Positions 1 to 5,613 of a stretch of DNA of 10,750 nt are shown here, piece after piece. Each line of letters starts with the position of its first letter. Position 1 is the first letter of the stretch. The notes beneath the pieces are model-generated. The model made no database searches. It saw only the letters and a program-made list of their open reading frames with translations, and was not told the DNA's origin. Source of the DNA: Acidimicrobiia bacterium (GTDB lineage Bacteria > Actinomycetota > Acidimicrobiia > Spongiisociales > SHLN01); the NCBI GenBank assembly GCA_013043085.1, contig JABDOU010000068.1, positions 1-10,750 on the forward strand, in the 5' to 3' direction. Made by a program: the position numbers and the translations under genes.

Positions 1-100
1 GATGCGGCGGCTAGCACTCAACGTTTGCTCCCTGTCGTTTCTAGGTGATGCGCTCCAGGACGGGTTTGTCAGGCACGGCATTGTGCCGCATCGAGTGCGG

Positions 101-112
101 TAACTTCGTGAG
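101..112 (+). promoter_or_regulatory. candidate -10 for a leaderless transcript of the CPBP gene
   Basis: TAACTT at 101-106 fits the TANNNT actinobacterial -10 pattern and lies 6 nt before the ATG at 113. No Shine-Dalgarno sequence is visible. This spacing would put the transcript start at or next to the ATG, as in leaderless mRNAs common in Actinobacteria. No good -35 is visible at 17 nt. Upstream, 72-87 contains a small hairpin (GGCAC / GTGCC). Confidence 0.35.
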
Positions 113-790
113 ATGACCACTGAGGCCAAGCAACTATGGCGAGATCTTTCCCTCGATCGGGTGGCCATTGTGCTGCTGGCGGCATGTGCCGTGTTGTTCA
201 TCAACCGCTTCTGGACCCCGGAGCTCGACGTGGCGGGGCGGGGTCGGTGGATGACCTGGGGATTTGCCCGATTCGCAACGTACACCGTGATCCCGGTGGT
301 GGCCCTCAGGTGGTTTTTGAAACAACCCGTGTCGGCTATGGGACTCAAGTTGCCGAAAGGCCGGGATCTGATGATCTACGGATCGATGCTCACCGTCATG
401 ATCCCGGTCGTATTGATCGTCTCGAACCTGTCGAGCTTCCAGGCCAAATATCCATTCTTTGTTCCCTCCGATGGCATCAAAGAGATGTGGCCGTGGTGGA
501 TTGCCTACGGCCTCCAGTTTGTCGGTCTCGAGTTCTTCTTTCGTGGATTCATGGTGCACAGCCTCAAGGACACGTTGGGTGGCACGGCGGCTGTGTGGGT
601 GATGGTGGTTCCATACATGATGATTCACTTCACGAAACCGCCACTGGAAGCGCTGGGAGCGGTGGTGGCGGGTGCGGTGCTGGGCGTGCTTTCGCTTCGG
701 AAGGAGTCCATCTGGCTTGGAGCAGCGTTGCATATCGGTGTTGCACTGACGATGGACATTGCCGCGCTCTGGCAGCGAGCGTTGCTGTGA
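113..790 (+). CDS. CPBP-family intramembrane protease-like protein
   Basis: A 225-aa polytopic membrane protein with about seven hydrophobic segments (roughly residues 14-34, 48-69, 86-106, 125-146, 156-173, 179-197 and 200-220). It resembles the CPBP (Abi/CAAX protease) family, which cleaves peptides or prenylated proteins inside the membrane. Possible motif 1 is E140-FFF-R144 in segment 4. The family's EExxxR has a second glutamate here, but the first is replaced by Leu139. Possible motif 2 is His172 in the fifth segment. Possible motif 3 is His208 in the last segment, followed by Asp215 rather than an Asn or Asp at +4. The ATG at 113 has no evident ribosome binding site and may be leaderless. 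The gene is followed after 67 nt by mrp, which has its own promoter-like sequence, so it is probably a separate unit. Substrate is unknown. The family call is reasonably secure; activity is less certain because of the altered motifs. Confidence 0.72.
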   Translation: MTTEAKQLWRDLSLDRVAIVLLAACAVLFINRFWTPELDVAGRGRWMTWGFARFATYTVIPVVALRWFLKQPVSAMGLKLPKGRDLMIYGSMLTVMIPVVLIVSNLSSFQAKYPFFVPSDGIKEMWPWWIAYGLQFVGLEFFFRGFMVHSLKDTLGGTAAVWVMVVPYMMIHFTKPPLEALGAVVAGAVLGVLSLRKESIWLGAALHIGVALTMDIAALWQRALL

Positions 791-824
791 GCGCCCTGCC
801 GAAAGCGTGATTTCAGGCGATGGC

Positions 825-855
825 TACACTCCCAATTCGATTCCTCAAAGGTGAT
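825..855 (+). promoter_or_regulatory. -10 element and strong Shine-Dalgarno sequence for mrp
   Basis: TACACT at 825-830, within GGCTACACT, is a good actinobacterial -10; no clear -35 is seen. AAAGGTGAT at 847-855 closely matches the complement of the 16S 3' end and sits just before the ATG at 858, which fixes that start. Confidence 0.5.
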
Positions 856-857
856 GC

Positions 858-1952
858 ATGGTTGATGAAGTAGCGCTGCGCGCAGCGATCGGTCGAGTTG
901 AAGATCCAGAGATTCATCGGAGCCTCAACGATCTCAACATGGTTCGCGAACTCGACGTCGGCAGCGACGGAAACGTGCGGGTCCTCGTTGCGTTGACGGT
1001 GCCTGGATATCAGCTCAAGGATCAGCTCGAGGCCGATGTTGCAGCCGCCATATCTTCCGTTCCGGGCACGGGAGCCGCCCTCGTCGAATTCACGGTCATG
1101 AGCGATGCGGATCGGGCAGAACTGCAGACCTTGCTGGGCGGGGGACCCAATACGTCGCGCGAGGTGCGCATCGACATGAGGACCAGGGTGCTGGCAATTG
1201 CGTCTGGCAAAGGTGGCGTCGGCAAGTCGAGCGTGACAACCAACCTCGCAGTCGCTCTGGCCGATCTCGGCAAGACGGTCGGGGTGATCGACGCCGACGT
1301 CTGGGGATTCTCGATACCGAAAATGCTCGGGATCGATCGCAATCCGACCGTGATCGAGCAAATGATCATTCCGCCCGAAGCACACGGGGTGCGGGTCATG
1401 TCGATGGACTACTTCGTACAGGACGACCAGGCAGTCATATGGCGGGGGCCAATGCTTCACAAGGCACTCGAGCAATTCTTGGTCGACGTGTATTGGGGCG
1501 ACCTGGACTACCTGCTGCTCGATCTGCCGCCCGGAACCGGCGACGTAAGTATCTCGATCAGCCAATTCCTCCCGAGAGCACAAATGGTTGTAGTCACCAC
1601 TCCCCAACTGACAGCGCAAAGGGTTGCCAAACGTGCCGGACTCATGGCGGAGAAGGTGAATCAAGAGGTGCTCGGTGTGATAGAAAACATGAGCTTCTTT
1701 ACCGGAAACGATGGAGTCCGCTACGACATCTTCGGCAGTGGCGGCGGTGCAGCTCTTGCAGAGCAGCTCGGCGTGCCCCTGCTCGGCCAGATTCCTCTGT
1801 TGTCGGCCATGCGGGAAGGCGCAGATACAGGGAAACCGGTCCTCGTCGCTGCGCCGGATTCTGAATCAGCAACAGCTTTTCGCGCTATCGCCGAATCTGT
1901 CGAAGCTCTGAAACCGCGTCTGCGGGCCCATCCCGAACTCATTATCAGCTAG
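858..1952 (+). CDS. mrp: Mrp/ApbC-type P-loop ATPase (Fe-S cluster carrier family)
   Basis: A 364-aa cytoplasmic protein of the Mrp/NBP35 family, which in other bacteria binds and transfers Fe-S clusters to apoproteins. Residues 1-85 form the MIP18 (DUF59) domain. Residues 110-350 form the ParA/MinD-like ATPase, with the deviant Walker A motif GKGGVGKSS at 117-125, the DADVWG switch at 145-150 and the DLPPGTGD Walker B motif at 222-229. The ENMSFF segment at 276-281 is where many family members carry the cluster-binding CxxC; here it is followed by TGNDGVRYD and has no cysteine. The whole protein contains no cysteine. From memory, several actinobacterial Mrp proteins also lack this pair, so the trait may be lineage-wide. 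The ATG at 858 is chosen because of the strong Shine-Dalgarno sequence at 847-855. A DUF3107 gene follows 9 nt after the stop, so the two are probably co-transcribed. Confidence 0.93.
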   Translation: MVDEVALRAAIGRVEDPEIHRSLNDLNMVRELDVGSDGNVRVLVALTVPGYQLKDQLEADVAAAISSVPGTGAALVEFTVMSDADRAELQTLLGGGPNTSREVRIDMRTRVLAIASGKGGVGKSSVTTNLAVALADLGKTVGVIDADVWGFSIPKMLGIDRNPTVIEQMIIPPEAHGVRVMSMDYFVQDDQAVIWRGPMLHKALEQFLVDVYWGDLDYLLLDLPPGTGDVSISISQFLPRAQMVVVTTPQLTAQRVAKRAGLMAEKVNQEVLGVIENMSFFTGNDGVRYDIFGSGGGAALAEQLGVPLLGQIPLLSAMREGADTGKPVLVAAPDSESATAFRAIAESVEALKPRLRAHPELIIS

Positions 1953-1961
1953 GAGAAAACC

Positions 1962-2174
1962 ATGAACGTACGCATCGGCATCATCAATTCGGCTCGTGAG
2001 ATCGAAGTCGACGTCGAGGATGAAAAGGCGTTCGTGAAGTCAATCGAAGACGCGCTCACCGGCGATGGCGGACTCGTGTGGGCGGAGTCTCACGGAGATC
2101 GCATTGGTCTCGTGGTAGCTCACATTGCCTACATCCAAATCGAGGGAGATCGGGAGCGTATCGTCGGGCTCTGA
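1962..2174 (+). CDS. DUF3107 family protein
   Basis: A 70-aa protein matching the small actinobacterial DUF3107 family in length and pattern. It starts MNVRIGI, has a REIEVDV strand, a short helix, and ends in an AYIQIEGDRERIVG segment close to the family's 'AYVEIG...R.VGF' ending. No function is established for the family that I know of. It shows no signal peptide, membrane segment or cysteine and is probably a compact alpha/beta cytoplasmic protein. The Shine-Dalgarno sequence AGGAGA (1951-1956) overlaps the mrp stop codon (1950-1952), and the ATG lies 5 nt beyond it, so translation is likely coupled to mrp. No hairpin terminator is visible in the 60 nt after the gene. Confidence 0.82.
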   Translation: MNVRIGIINSAREIEVDVEDEKAFVKSIEDALTGDGGLVWAESHGDRIGLVVAHIAYIQIEGDRERIVGL

Positions 2175-2235
2175 TCTCAGTCGTCTCGCAGGTGTCGTCG
2201 CTCGCTCCCCTCTCCGGAAGCCACATACCGATCGA

Positions 2236-2241
2236 TAGAAT
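2236..2241 (+). promoter_or_regulatory. candidate -10 element for hppD
   Basis: TAGAAT at 2236-2241 is a near-consensus -10. The -35 region 17 nt upstream is poor. Transcription would begin near 2248, leaving a leader of about 100 nt before the hppD start. Confidence 0.45.
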
Positions 2242-2256
2242 GAGGGTACGTTTACC

Positions 2257-2332
2257 GCCTGCATCAGGCAGCGTGCACCAGTGCTCAGTCCGGAGGCGCT
2301 CGGTCCGGAGCCCGGTCACGTGAGCCGGTGAC
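2257..2332 (+). other. hairpin-rich 5' leader of hppD
   Basis: Three potential stems lie between the putative promoter and the gene. GCCTG/CAGGC is at 2257-2269. TCCGGA at 2289-2294 can pair with TCCGGA at 2304-2309 across a 9-nt loop; these also form a direct repeat, GTCCGGAG, at a 15-nt interval. CCGGTCAC/GTGA(g)CCGG is at 2312-2328, and an alternative GTCAC/GTGAC pairing at 2316-2332 overlaps it. No known riboswitch class was recognised. This could be an RNA control element, or protein-binding sites centred on the TCACGTGA palindrome. Confidence 0.4.
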
Positions 2333-2347
2333 GAAAGGGATCAACCG

Positions 2348-3472
2348 ATGACCTCAACTCCCTCGCAGAATTCTGCAATCGACCATCACCGCGAAGAGTT
2401 CCCGATACTCGGTTTTCACCACGTCGAGTTCTGGGTTGGCAACGCATACCAGGCCGCTCACTACTACCGGGCGATTCATGGGTACCGGATTGTTGGCTAT
2501 AGCGGCCCGGAGACCGGCGTTCGCGATCGTGCAAGCTATGCACTTCAGCAGGGAGATGTACGGCTCTTGCTGACCTCGACTCTCGAACCGAATGGTGAAA
2601 TCGCCGAGCATTTCAAGCTTCACGGCCCCGGTGTCAAAGACGTTGCCATTCATGTTCCTGACGCCGAAGCAGCTCTGGACTACACCTTGTCGCACGGAGC
2701 CGAAGTCGTCACGAAAGCATCGATCACCGAGGATGATCGGGGCAAGTGGAAGTCGGCCTCCATCAAGGCTTATGGAGATACCGTGCATTCGTTGATCGAG
2801 AATCCAGACATCATGTGGCCGCCACCTGGATTCCGGGTTCGATCAGATTCGATCGCCGTGCCCATAGGTCTGGAGCGGATCGACCACGTTGTTGCAAACG
2901 TGATGCTCGGGGAGATGGATGCATGGGTTGACTTCTACGAGCGGGTATTCGGGTTCGTCCTCCTTCGTCACTTCGACGACGAGGCAATTTCGACCGAGTA
3001 CTCGGCTTTGATGTCCAAAGTTGTGTGGGATGGAACGGGCGTGATCCGGCTTCCGATCAACGAGCCAGCCGTTGGGTTGCACAAATCGCAGATCGAGGAA
3101 TATCTCGACTTCTACCGATCGCCCGGCGTTCAACATCTTGCGATTGCCACGTCGGATCTGGTTTCGACCGTCGAAGCCGCTCGCGAACGCGGCCTTGGTC
3201 TCATGTCCGTTCCTGACAGCTATTACGACGAAGTCCCGACCCGGGTCCCAGACCTGGATGTAGATGTTGCAACGATCAAGCGTCTCGGGATTCTGGTCGA
3301 TCAGGACGACGGCGGTTACCTGCTACAGATCTTCACGCGCATGATGCAAGATCGGCCGACGTTCTTTTTCGAGTTCATTGAACGGCGCGGAGCGATCGGT
3401 TTTGGAGAGGGCAACTTCAAAGCGTTGTTCGAAGCCATCGAGCGCGACCAGGCCGAACGCGGAAACCTCTGA
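2348..3472 (+). CDS. hppD: 4-hydroxyphenylpyruvate dioxygenase
   Basis: A 374-aa cytoplasmic Fe(II) dioxygenase that converts 4-hydroxyphenylpyruvate to homogentisate and CO2, the second step of tyrosine breakdown. It has two vicinal-oxygen-chelate domains, at about residues 20-155 and 175-345. The expected metal triad is visible: His180 (ERIDHVVANV), His263 (GVQHLAI) and Glu342 (FFEFIERRG). Other family signatures are PINEP at 236-240, LLQIFT at 325-330 and GNFKALFEAIE at 355-365; the last is the C-terminal helix that closes the active site. These favour HppD over 4-hydroxymandelate synthase, though a close relative cannot be fully excluded. The ATG at 2348 is preceded by a moderate Shine-Dalgarno sequence (GAAAGGG near 2333-2339). 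No homogentisate dioxygenase or other tyrosine-pathway gene is adjacent. The gene appears to be a single-gene unit convergent with whiB. Confidence 0.95.
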   Translation: MTSTPSQNSAIDHHREEFPILGFHHVEFWVGNAYQAAHYYRAIHGYRIVGYSGPETGVRDRASYALQQGDVRLLLTSTLEPNGEIAEHFKLHGPGVKDVAIHVPDAEAALDYTLSHGAEVVTKASITEDDRGKWKSASIKAYGDTVHSLIENPDIMWPPPGFRVRSDSIAVPIGLERIDHVVANVMLGEMDAWVDFYERVFGFVLLRHFDDEAISTEYSALMSKVVWDGTGVIRLPINEPAVGLHKSQIEEYLDFYRSPGVQHLAIATSDLVSTVEAARERGLGLMSVPDSYYDEVPTRVPDLDVDVATIKRLGILVDQDDGGYLLQIFTRMMQDRPTFFFEFIERRGAIGFGEGNFKALFEAIERDQAERGNL

Positions 3473-3479
3473 ACCTCTG
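3464..3479 (+). repeat. 8-bp tandem duplication across the hppD stop codon
   Basis: AACCTCTG occurs twice in direct succession at 3464-3471 and 3472-3479. The first copy contributes the last codons and the start of the TGA stop. It looks like a small slippage duplication that places extra bases in the convergent intergenic region without changing the protein. Confidence 0.6.
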
Positions 3480-3501
3480 AAAGACAGCTGAAGAAGACGG
3501 G

Positions 3502-3777
3502 CTAGACGCCGACGCGGGCCTTCCGGCGTTCGGCAAGCCAGCGTTTACGAAGGCGCCGCCGCTCGTCTTCGGCATACCCACCCCACACGCCGGCTTCCTG
3601 GTTGGTTTCCAACGCGTAGTTGAGGCAGGTCTCGGTCACTTTGCAGCTCTCACACAGCATCTTTGCAATGTGGATTCGATCAAGCGCAGAACCGGTAGAT
3701 CCGATCGGGAAAAACATCTCGGGGTCTGCCTGCCGGCACGCAGACTGTTCTTGCCAATGTGAGATGTCTATGGTCAC
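3502..3777 (-). CDS. whiB: WhiB-family Fe-S transcriptional regulator
   Basis: A 91-aa protein with the full WhiB layout: four cysteines at 14, 42, 45 and 51 (C-x27-C-x2-C-x5-C) that ligate a [4Fe-4S] cluster, the GVWGG turn at 63-67, and a basic tail (RRRLRKRW...RRKARV) that contacts DNA. WhiB proteins are found in Actinobacteria and their phages. They usually act with the principal sigma factor to sense oxygen or NO and control development or stress genes. The short N-terminus and the GVWGG-YAEDERR segment resemble the WhiB1/WblE type, but subfamily assignment is tentative. The start is GTG, since an in-frame ATG only occurs at residue 21. AAAGGGA lies about 6 nt upstream of the GTG on this strand and supports the start. 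Transcription is convergent with hppD. The long upstream region carries a tandem repeat and a CRP-like palindrome that may control it. Confidence 0.94.
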   Translation of the reverse strand: MTIDISHWQEQSACRQADPEMFFPIGSTGSALDRIHIAKMLCESCKVTETCLNYALETNQEAGVWGGYAEDERRRLRKRWLAERRKARVGV

Positions 3778-3798
3778 CTGGTTCCCTTTCGCGATGAG

Positions 3799-3807
3799 TG
3801 TGTAGCC
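3799..3807 (-). promoter_or_regulatory. candidate -10 element for whiB
   Basis: On the minus strand GGCTACACA ends at 3799, with hexamer TACACA at 3804-3799. It resembles the GGCTACACT -10 seen before mrp. Transcription would start near 3792, giving a leader of about 15 nt that contains the Shine-Dalgarno sequence. No clear -35 is seen. Confidence 0.35.
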
Positions 3808-3847
3808 GATTATCGAGCAGAAGCTTTCGGATCCGCCAACCGCCGTG

Positions 3848-3867
3848 CTTTGTCTTGCTTTGTCTTG
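3848..3867. repeat. 10-bp perfect tandem repeat upstream of whiB
   Basis: CTTTGTCTTG is repeated exactly at 3848-3857 and 3858-3867 (CAAGACAAAG read toward whiB). The period equals about one helical turn. The repeat lies roughly 55-75 bp upstream of the putative whiB transcript start, where an activator would bind. It could equally be a slippage product. Confidence 0.55.
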
Positions 3868-3900
3868 GGTCGTATTCTCTTCGTGAGTTGACCGGTGTTT

Positions 3901-3950
3901 GCATCCATTCGGATGCCGCCAGAAATCGGGCTGATGGTTCGTGACCGAAC
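3901..3950. repeat. two short tetraloop-sized inverted repeats
   Basis: GCATCC-attc-GGATGC at 3901-3916 (6-bp arms) and GTTCG-tgac-CGAAC at 3937-3950 (5-bp arms) both have 4-nt spacers. They lie in the 390-base stretch (3778-4167) that has no convincing gene. They may be operators or RNA hairpins; each alone could occur by chance. Confidence 0.35.
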
Positions 3951-3983
3951 GTCTCCGGCTCGAAGAACTCTATCTCCAAAAAC

Positions 3984-4009
3984 TCGATTGTGAAATGGTT
4001 CACAATCGA
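3984..4009. promoter_or_regulatory. perfect 11-4-11 palindrome with CRP-type core
   Basis: TCGATTGTGAA at 3984-3994 is the exact reverse complement of TTCACAATCGA at 3999-4009, separated by ATGG. The core is TGTGA (3989-3993), six bases, then TCACA (4000-4004), which is the CRP/FNR-family operator consensus used in E. coli and by actinobacterial Crp/GlxR proteins. It lies about 205 bp upstream of the putative whiB transcript start and about 150 bp upstream of the yqeY promoter's start, so it is not in a classical activator position for either. Mycobacterial whiB1 is known to be controlled by CRP, which makes whiB the more attractive target. A hairpin in an unannotated RNA is an alternative. 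Confidence 0.6.
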
Positions 4010-4111
4010 AGTCGAATCCGCCTTCTGAAATCCGTCCAAACTGACCGGTGGTTGCCCACGAGCCGAGATTAACGAGGGGCACCCTGGTCCGCAACAGATG
4101 GTTTTCCCGGC

Positions 4112-4140
4112 TTGTTTCCTCCGGAATCGAGTGCTATAGG
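4112..4140 (+). promoter_or_regulatory. promoter for the YqeY-domain gene
   Basis: TTGTTT (4112-4117), a 17-nt spacer, then TATAGG (4135-4140) with an extended TGC immediately before it. Transcription would begin near 4147, about 20 nt before the preferred ATG. Confidence 0.6.
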
Positions 4141-4167
4141 TGATGCGCCGTGTACGATTGCGGCCTC

Positions 4168-4629
4168 ATGGGAACCATCAAAGAACAGTTGAAGGCCGAG
4201 CTCGTCGACGCCATGAAGCACGGCGACGACATCCGAAAAACGGCTGTACGGCAGATCGAAACAGAGGTTGGTAGAGCCCGGTCAGAGCCAGGGGCAGACG
4301 TGTCTGATGAGGATGCTCTCTACCGGGATGTCATCAGCGTCTATCTCAAGAAGACGAAGAAGGCCAAAGCTGAGTACGACTCGTACGGCGACGCCGGAGC
4401 CGAGACCGCGAAAAAGTTGGCTGCAGAAATCGAATTCCTCAGCCCCTGGGGTCCGACCGAGGCTTCGGAAAGCGACATCGAGACGGCTGCAAAAGAGATC
4501 ATCGCCGAGGTCGGGGCAGCCGGACCAAAAGACATGGGTCTGGTCATGAAGGCGCTGATGGAGCGCTTCGGTGGCCAGGTAGACGGTCGCGTTGCCTCGC
4601 CAATCGTCAAAGAACTCCTGGGCGGATAG
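4168..4629 (+). CDS. GatB/YqeY domain protein
   Basis: A 153-aa helical protein of the YqeY family, related to the C-terminal tRNA-binding domain of GatB in the Asp/Glu-tRNA amidotransferase. Family members are stand-alone and their role is not well established, though tRNA-dependent amidation or general RNA binding is often suggested. Typical features are the MGTIKEQLKAELVDAMK start, the KTAVRQIETEV helix, the EFLSPWGPTEASESDIE segment, and the closing GPKDMGLVMKALMERFGGQVDGRVAS(P)IVKELL signature. The open frame extends upstream to a GTG at 4150, but homologues begin at the MGTIKEQL position, so the ATG at 4168 is preferred. Neither start has a clear Shine-Dalgarno sequence. The 3' end overlaps or abuts the DNA ligase frame, so the two are likely co-transcribed. 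Confidence 0.9.
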   Translation: MGTIKEQLKAELVDAMKHGDDIRKTAVRQIETEVGRARSEPGADVSDEDALYRDVISVYLKKTKKAKAEYDSYGDAGAETAKKLAAEIEFLSPWGPTEASESDIETAAKEIIAEVGAAGPKDMGLVMKALMERFGGQVDGRVASPIVKELLGG

Positions 4630-5596
4630 CTCGATCGCCGGTTTGCCAGCGTATTCGCCAATGCTTGCATCGACGCTTTCGGTCGATTGGGGCCACGAGG
4701 ATTGGATGTTCGAGGTCAAATTCGACGGTGTGCGGGGCATCCTTGCCTACGACGGGCGAGACATCACGATTACATCTCGCAAGGGCAATCCCATGGCAGT
4801 GACCTATCCCGAGTTGTCCGGATTCATTACAGATGAGCCCTGCGTCATCGATGGGGAGATCATTGCGCTCGACCAAGCCGGCAATCCATCGTTCGGTCGA
4901 CTCCAGACTCGCATGAATATCAAATCACGGGCGGGAGCAGCTGATGCTGTGAAGTTGGCGCCGGTAACGTTCATGGCCTTCGACGTTCTCTACTACCAGG
5001 AGCCGGTCATCGACCTGCCGTGGTCTGATCGAAGACACTTGTTGGAGTCCATGAGGTTCGAGGGCGCCCCCGTGCTTCTGTCACCGATCGAAGAAGACGG
5101 CTCAGCGCTCTGGACGGCGGTCACGGAAAGGACCCTCGAGGGAATGGTCGGCAAGCTCAAGTCTTCGCCCTACCAACCTGGCGTGCGATCACCCGACTGG
5201 CGCAAGATCCCGTTCATACACCAGTTGCGGGCGGTCATCGGGGGATTCACGAGGGGAGAACGATCCCGGGCGTCGACGTTTGGCTCGTTGCTGTTGGGGT
5301 TGCGGGATGGCGACCGACTCCGGTACATCGGTTCGGTTGGCACGGGTTTCGACCAGCCGACTCTACGTGCTGTCAAAACCGCTCTCGACCAAATGACCCA
5401 GGCAGACTCACCGTTCCATCCCGACACAGATCTACCAGCGGGTTCGGTGTTCGTGAATCCAGACCTGGTCGCTGTCATCGAATACAAAGAGTGGACTGGC
5501 CCCGGCCGGCTGCGGGCTCCGAGTTTCAAAGGATTCACGAACGATCCCTGGTACGAAGTGACGGTCGCATCCGAAGGACCCGGCGCTGACCGCTAG
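4592..5596 (+). CDS. ATP-dependent DNA ligase (stand-alone LigD-ligase-type)
   Basis: A 334-aa DNA ligase consisting of a nucleotidyltransferase domain (about residues 22-210) and an OB-fold domain (about 212-325). It seals nicks using ATP and is the ligase type that works with Ku in bacterial end joining. Motif I is KFDGVR at 43-48, with Lys43 as the adenylated residue. Other motifs are VIDGEI at 85-90, FDVLY at 130-134, EGMVGK at 183-188 and DWRKIP at 202-207. The OB fold carries YIGSVGTGF and the EYKEWTGPGRLRAPSFKGF region. No polymerase or phosphoesterase domain is fused, unlike mycobacterial LigD. The start is uncertain. The TTG at 4592 gives a 38-nt overlap with the YqeY gene; a TTG at 4643, 13 nt after that gene's stop, would give a start 6 residues before the conserved PMLA segment. 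Neither has a strong Shine-Dalgarno sequence, so coupling to the upstream gene is likely. It is convergent with the ku operon, 17 nt away. Confidence 0.9.
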   Translation: MPRQSSKNSWADSSIAGLPAYSPMLASTLSVDWGHEDWMFEVKFDGVRGILAYDGRDITITSRKGNPMAVTYPELSGFITDEPCVIDGEIIALDQAGNPSFGRLQTRMNIKSRAGAADAVKLAPVTFMAFDVLYYQEPVIDLPWSDRRHLLESMRFEGAPVLLSPIEEDGSALWTAVTERTLEGMVGKLKSSPYQPGVRSPDWRKIPFIHQLRAVIGGFTRGERSRASTFGSLLLGLRDGDRLRYIGSVGTGFDQPTLRAVKTALDQMTQADSPFHPDTDLPAGSVFVNPDLVAVIEYKEWTGPGRLRAPSFKGFTNDPWYEVTVASEGPGADR

Positions 5597-5613
5597 ACGC
5601 GCACGGAGACCGG

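Noticed and set aside
1..92. GATGCGGC at 1-8 and its reverse complement at 85-92 as a long inverted repeat.
   Set aside because: An 8-bp match at 76 nt distance is expected by chance and the left context is cut by the window edge.
136..810. A 224-codon plus-strand frame overlapping the CPBP gene in another frame.
   Set aside because: Its translation is rich in Arg, Gly and Cys and has no coherent domain, while the frame at 113 gives a clear membrane protein.
813..1664. A 283-codon minus-strand frame opposite mrp.
   Set aside because: mrp on the plus strand is unambiguous; the antisense translation is histidine/arginine-rich and lacks family resemblance.
2242..2347. The hppD leader as a known riboswitch (SAM, TPP, FMN, cobalamin, guanidine).
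   Set aside because: No conserved core of these classes could be found by eye.
3464..3481. The 8-bp duplication at the hppD stop considered as a frameshift or recoding site.
   Set aside because: The hppD C-terminus is complete and family-like, and no coding extension follows.
3889..4050. TGACCGGTG at 3889-3897 and 4042-4050, possibly bracketing a small element.
   Set aside because: A 9-mer match is common by chance, and there is no gene or target-site duplication to suggest an insertion.
3680..4094. Minus-strand open frames of 94 and 119 codons across the whiB upstream region.
   Set aside because: One starts at a TTG and has no Shine-Dalgarno sequence; the other overlaps the whiB coding region. 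Both read through inverted repeats and resemble no known protein.
42..4148. A 12-nt identical sequence, TAGGTGATGCGC, at 42-53 and 4137-4148, with a related GGTGATGC near 850.
   Set aside because: A few exact 12-mer matches are expected by chance in a window this long, and the shared core is simply Shine-Dalgarno-like.
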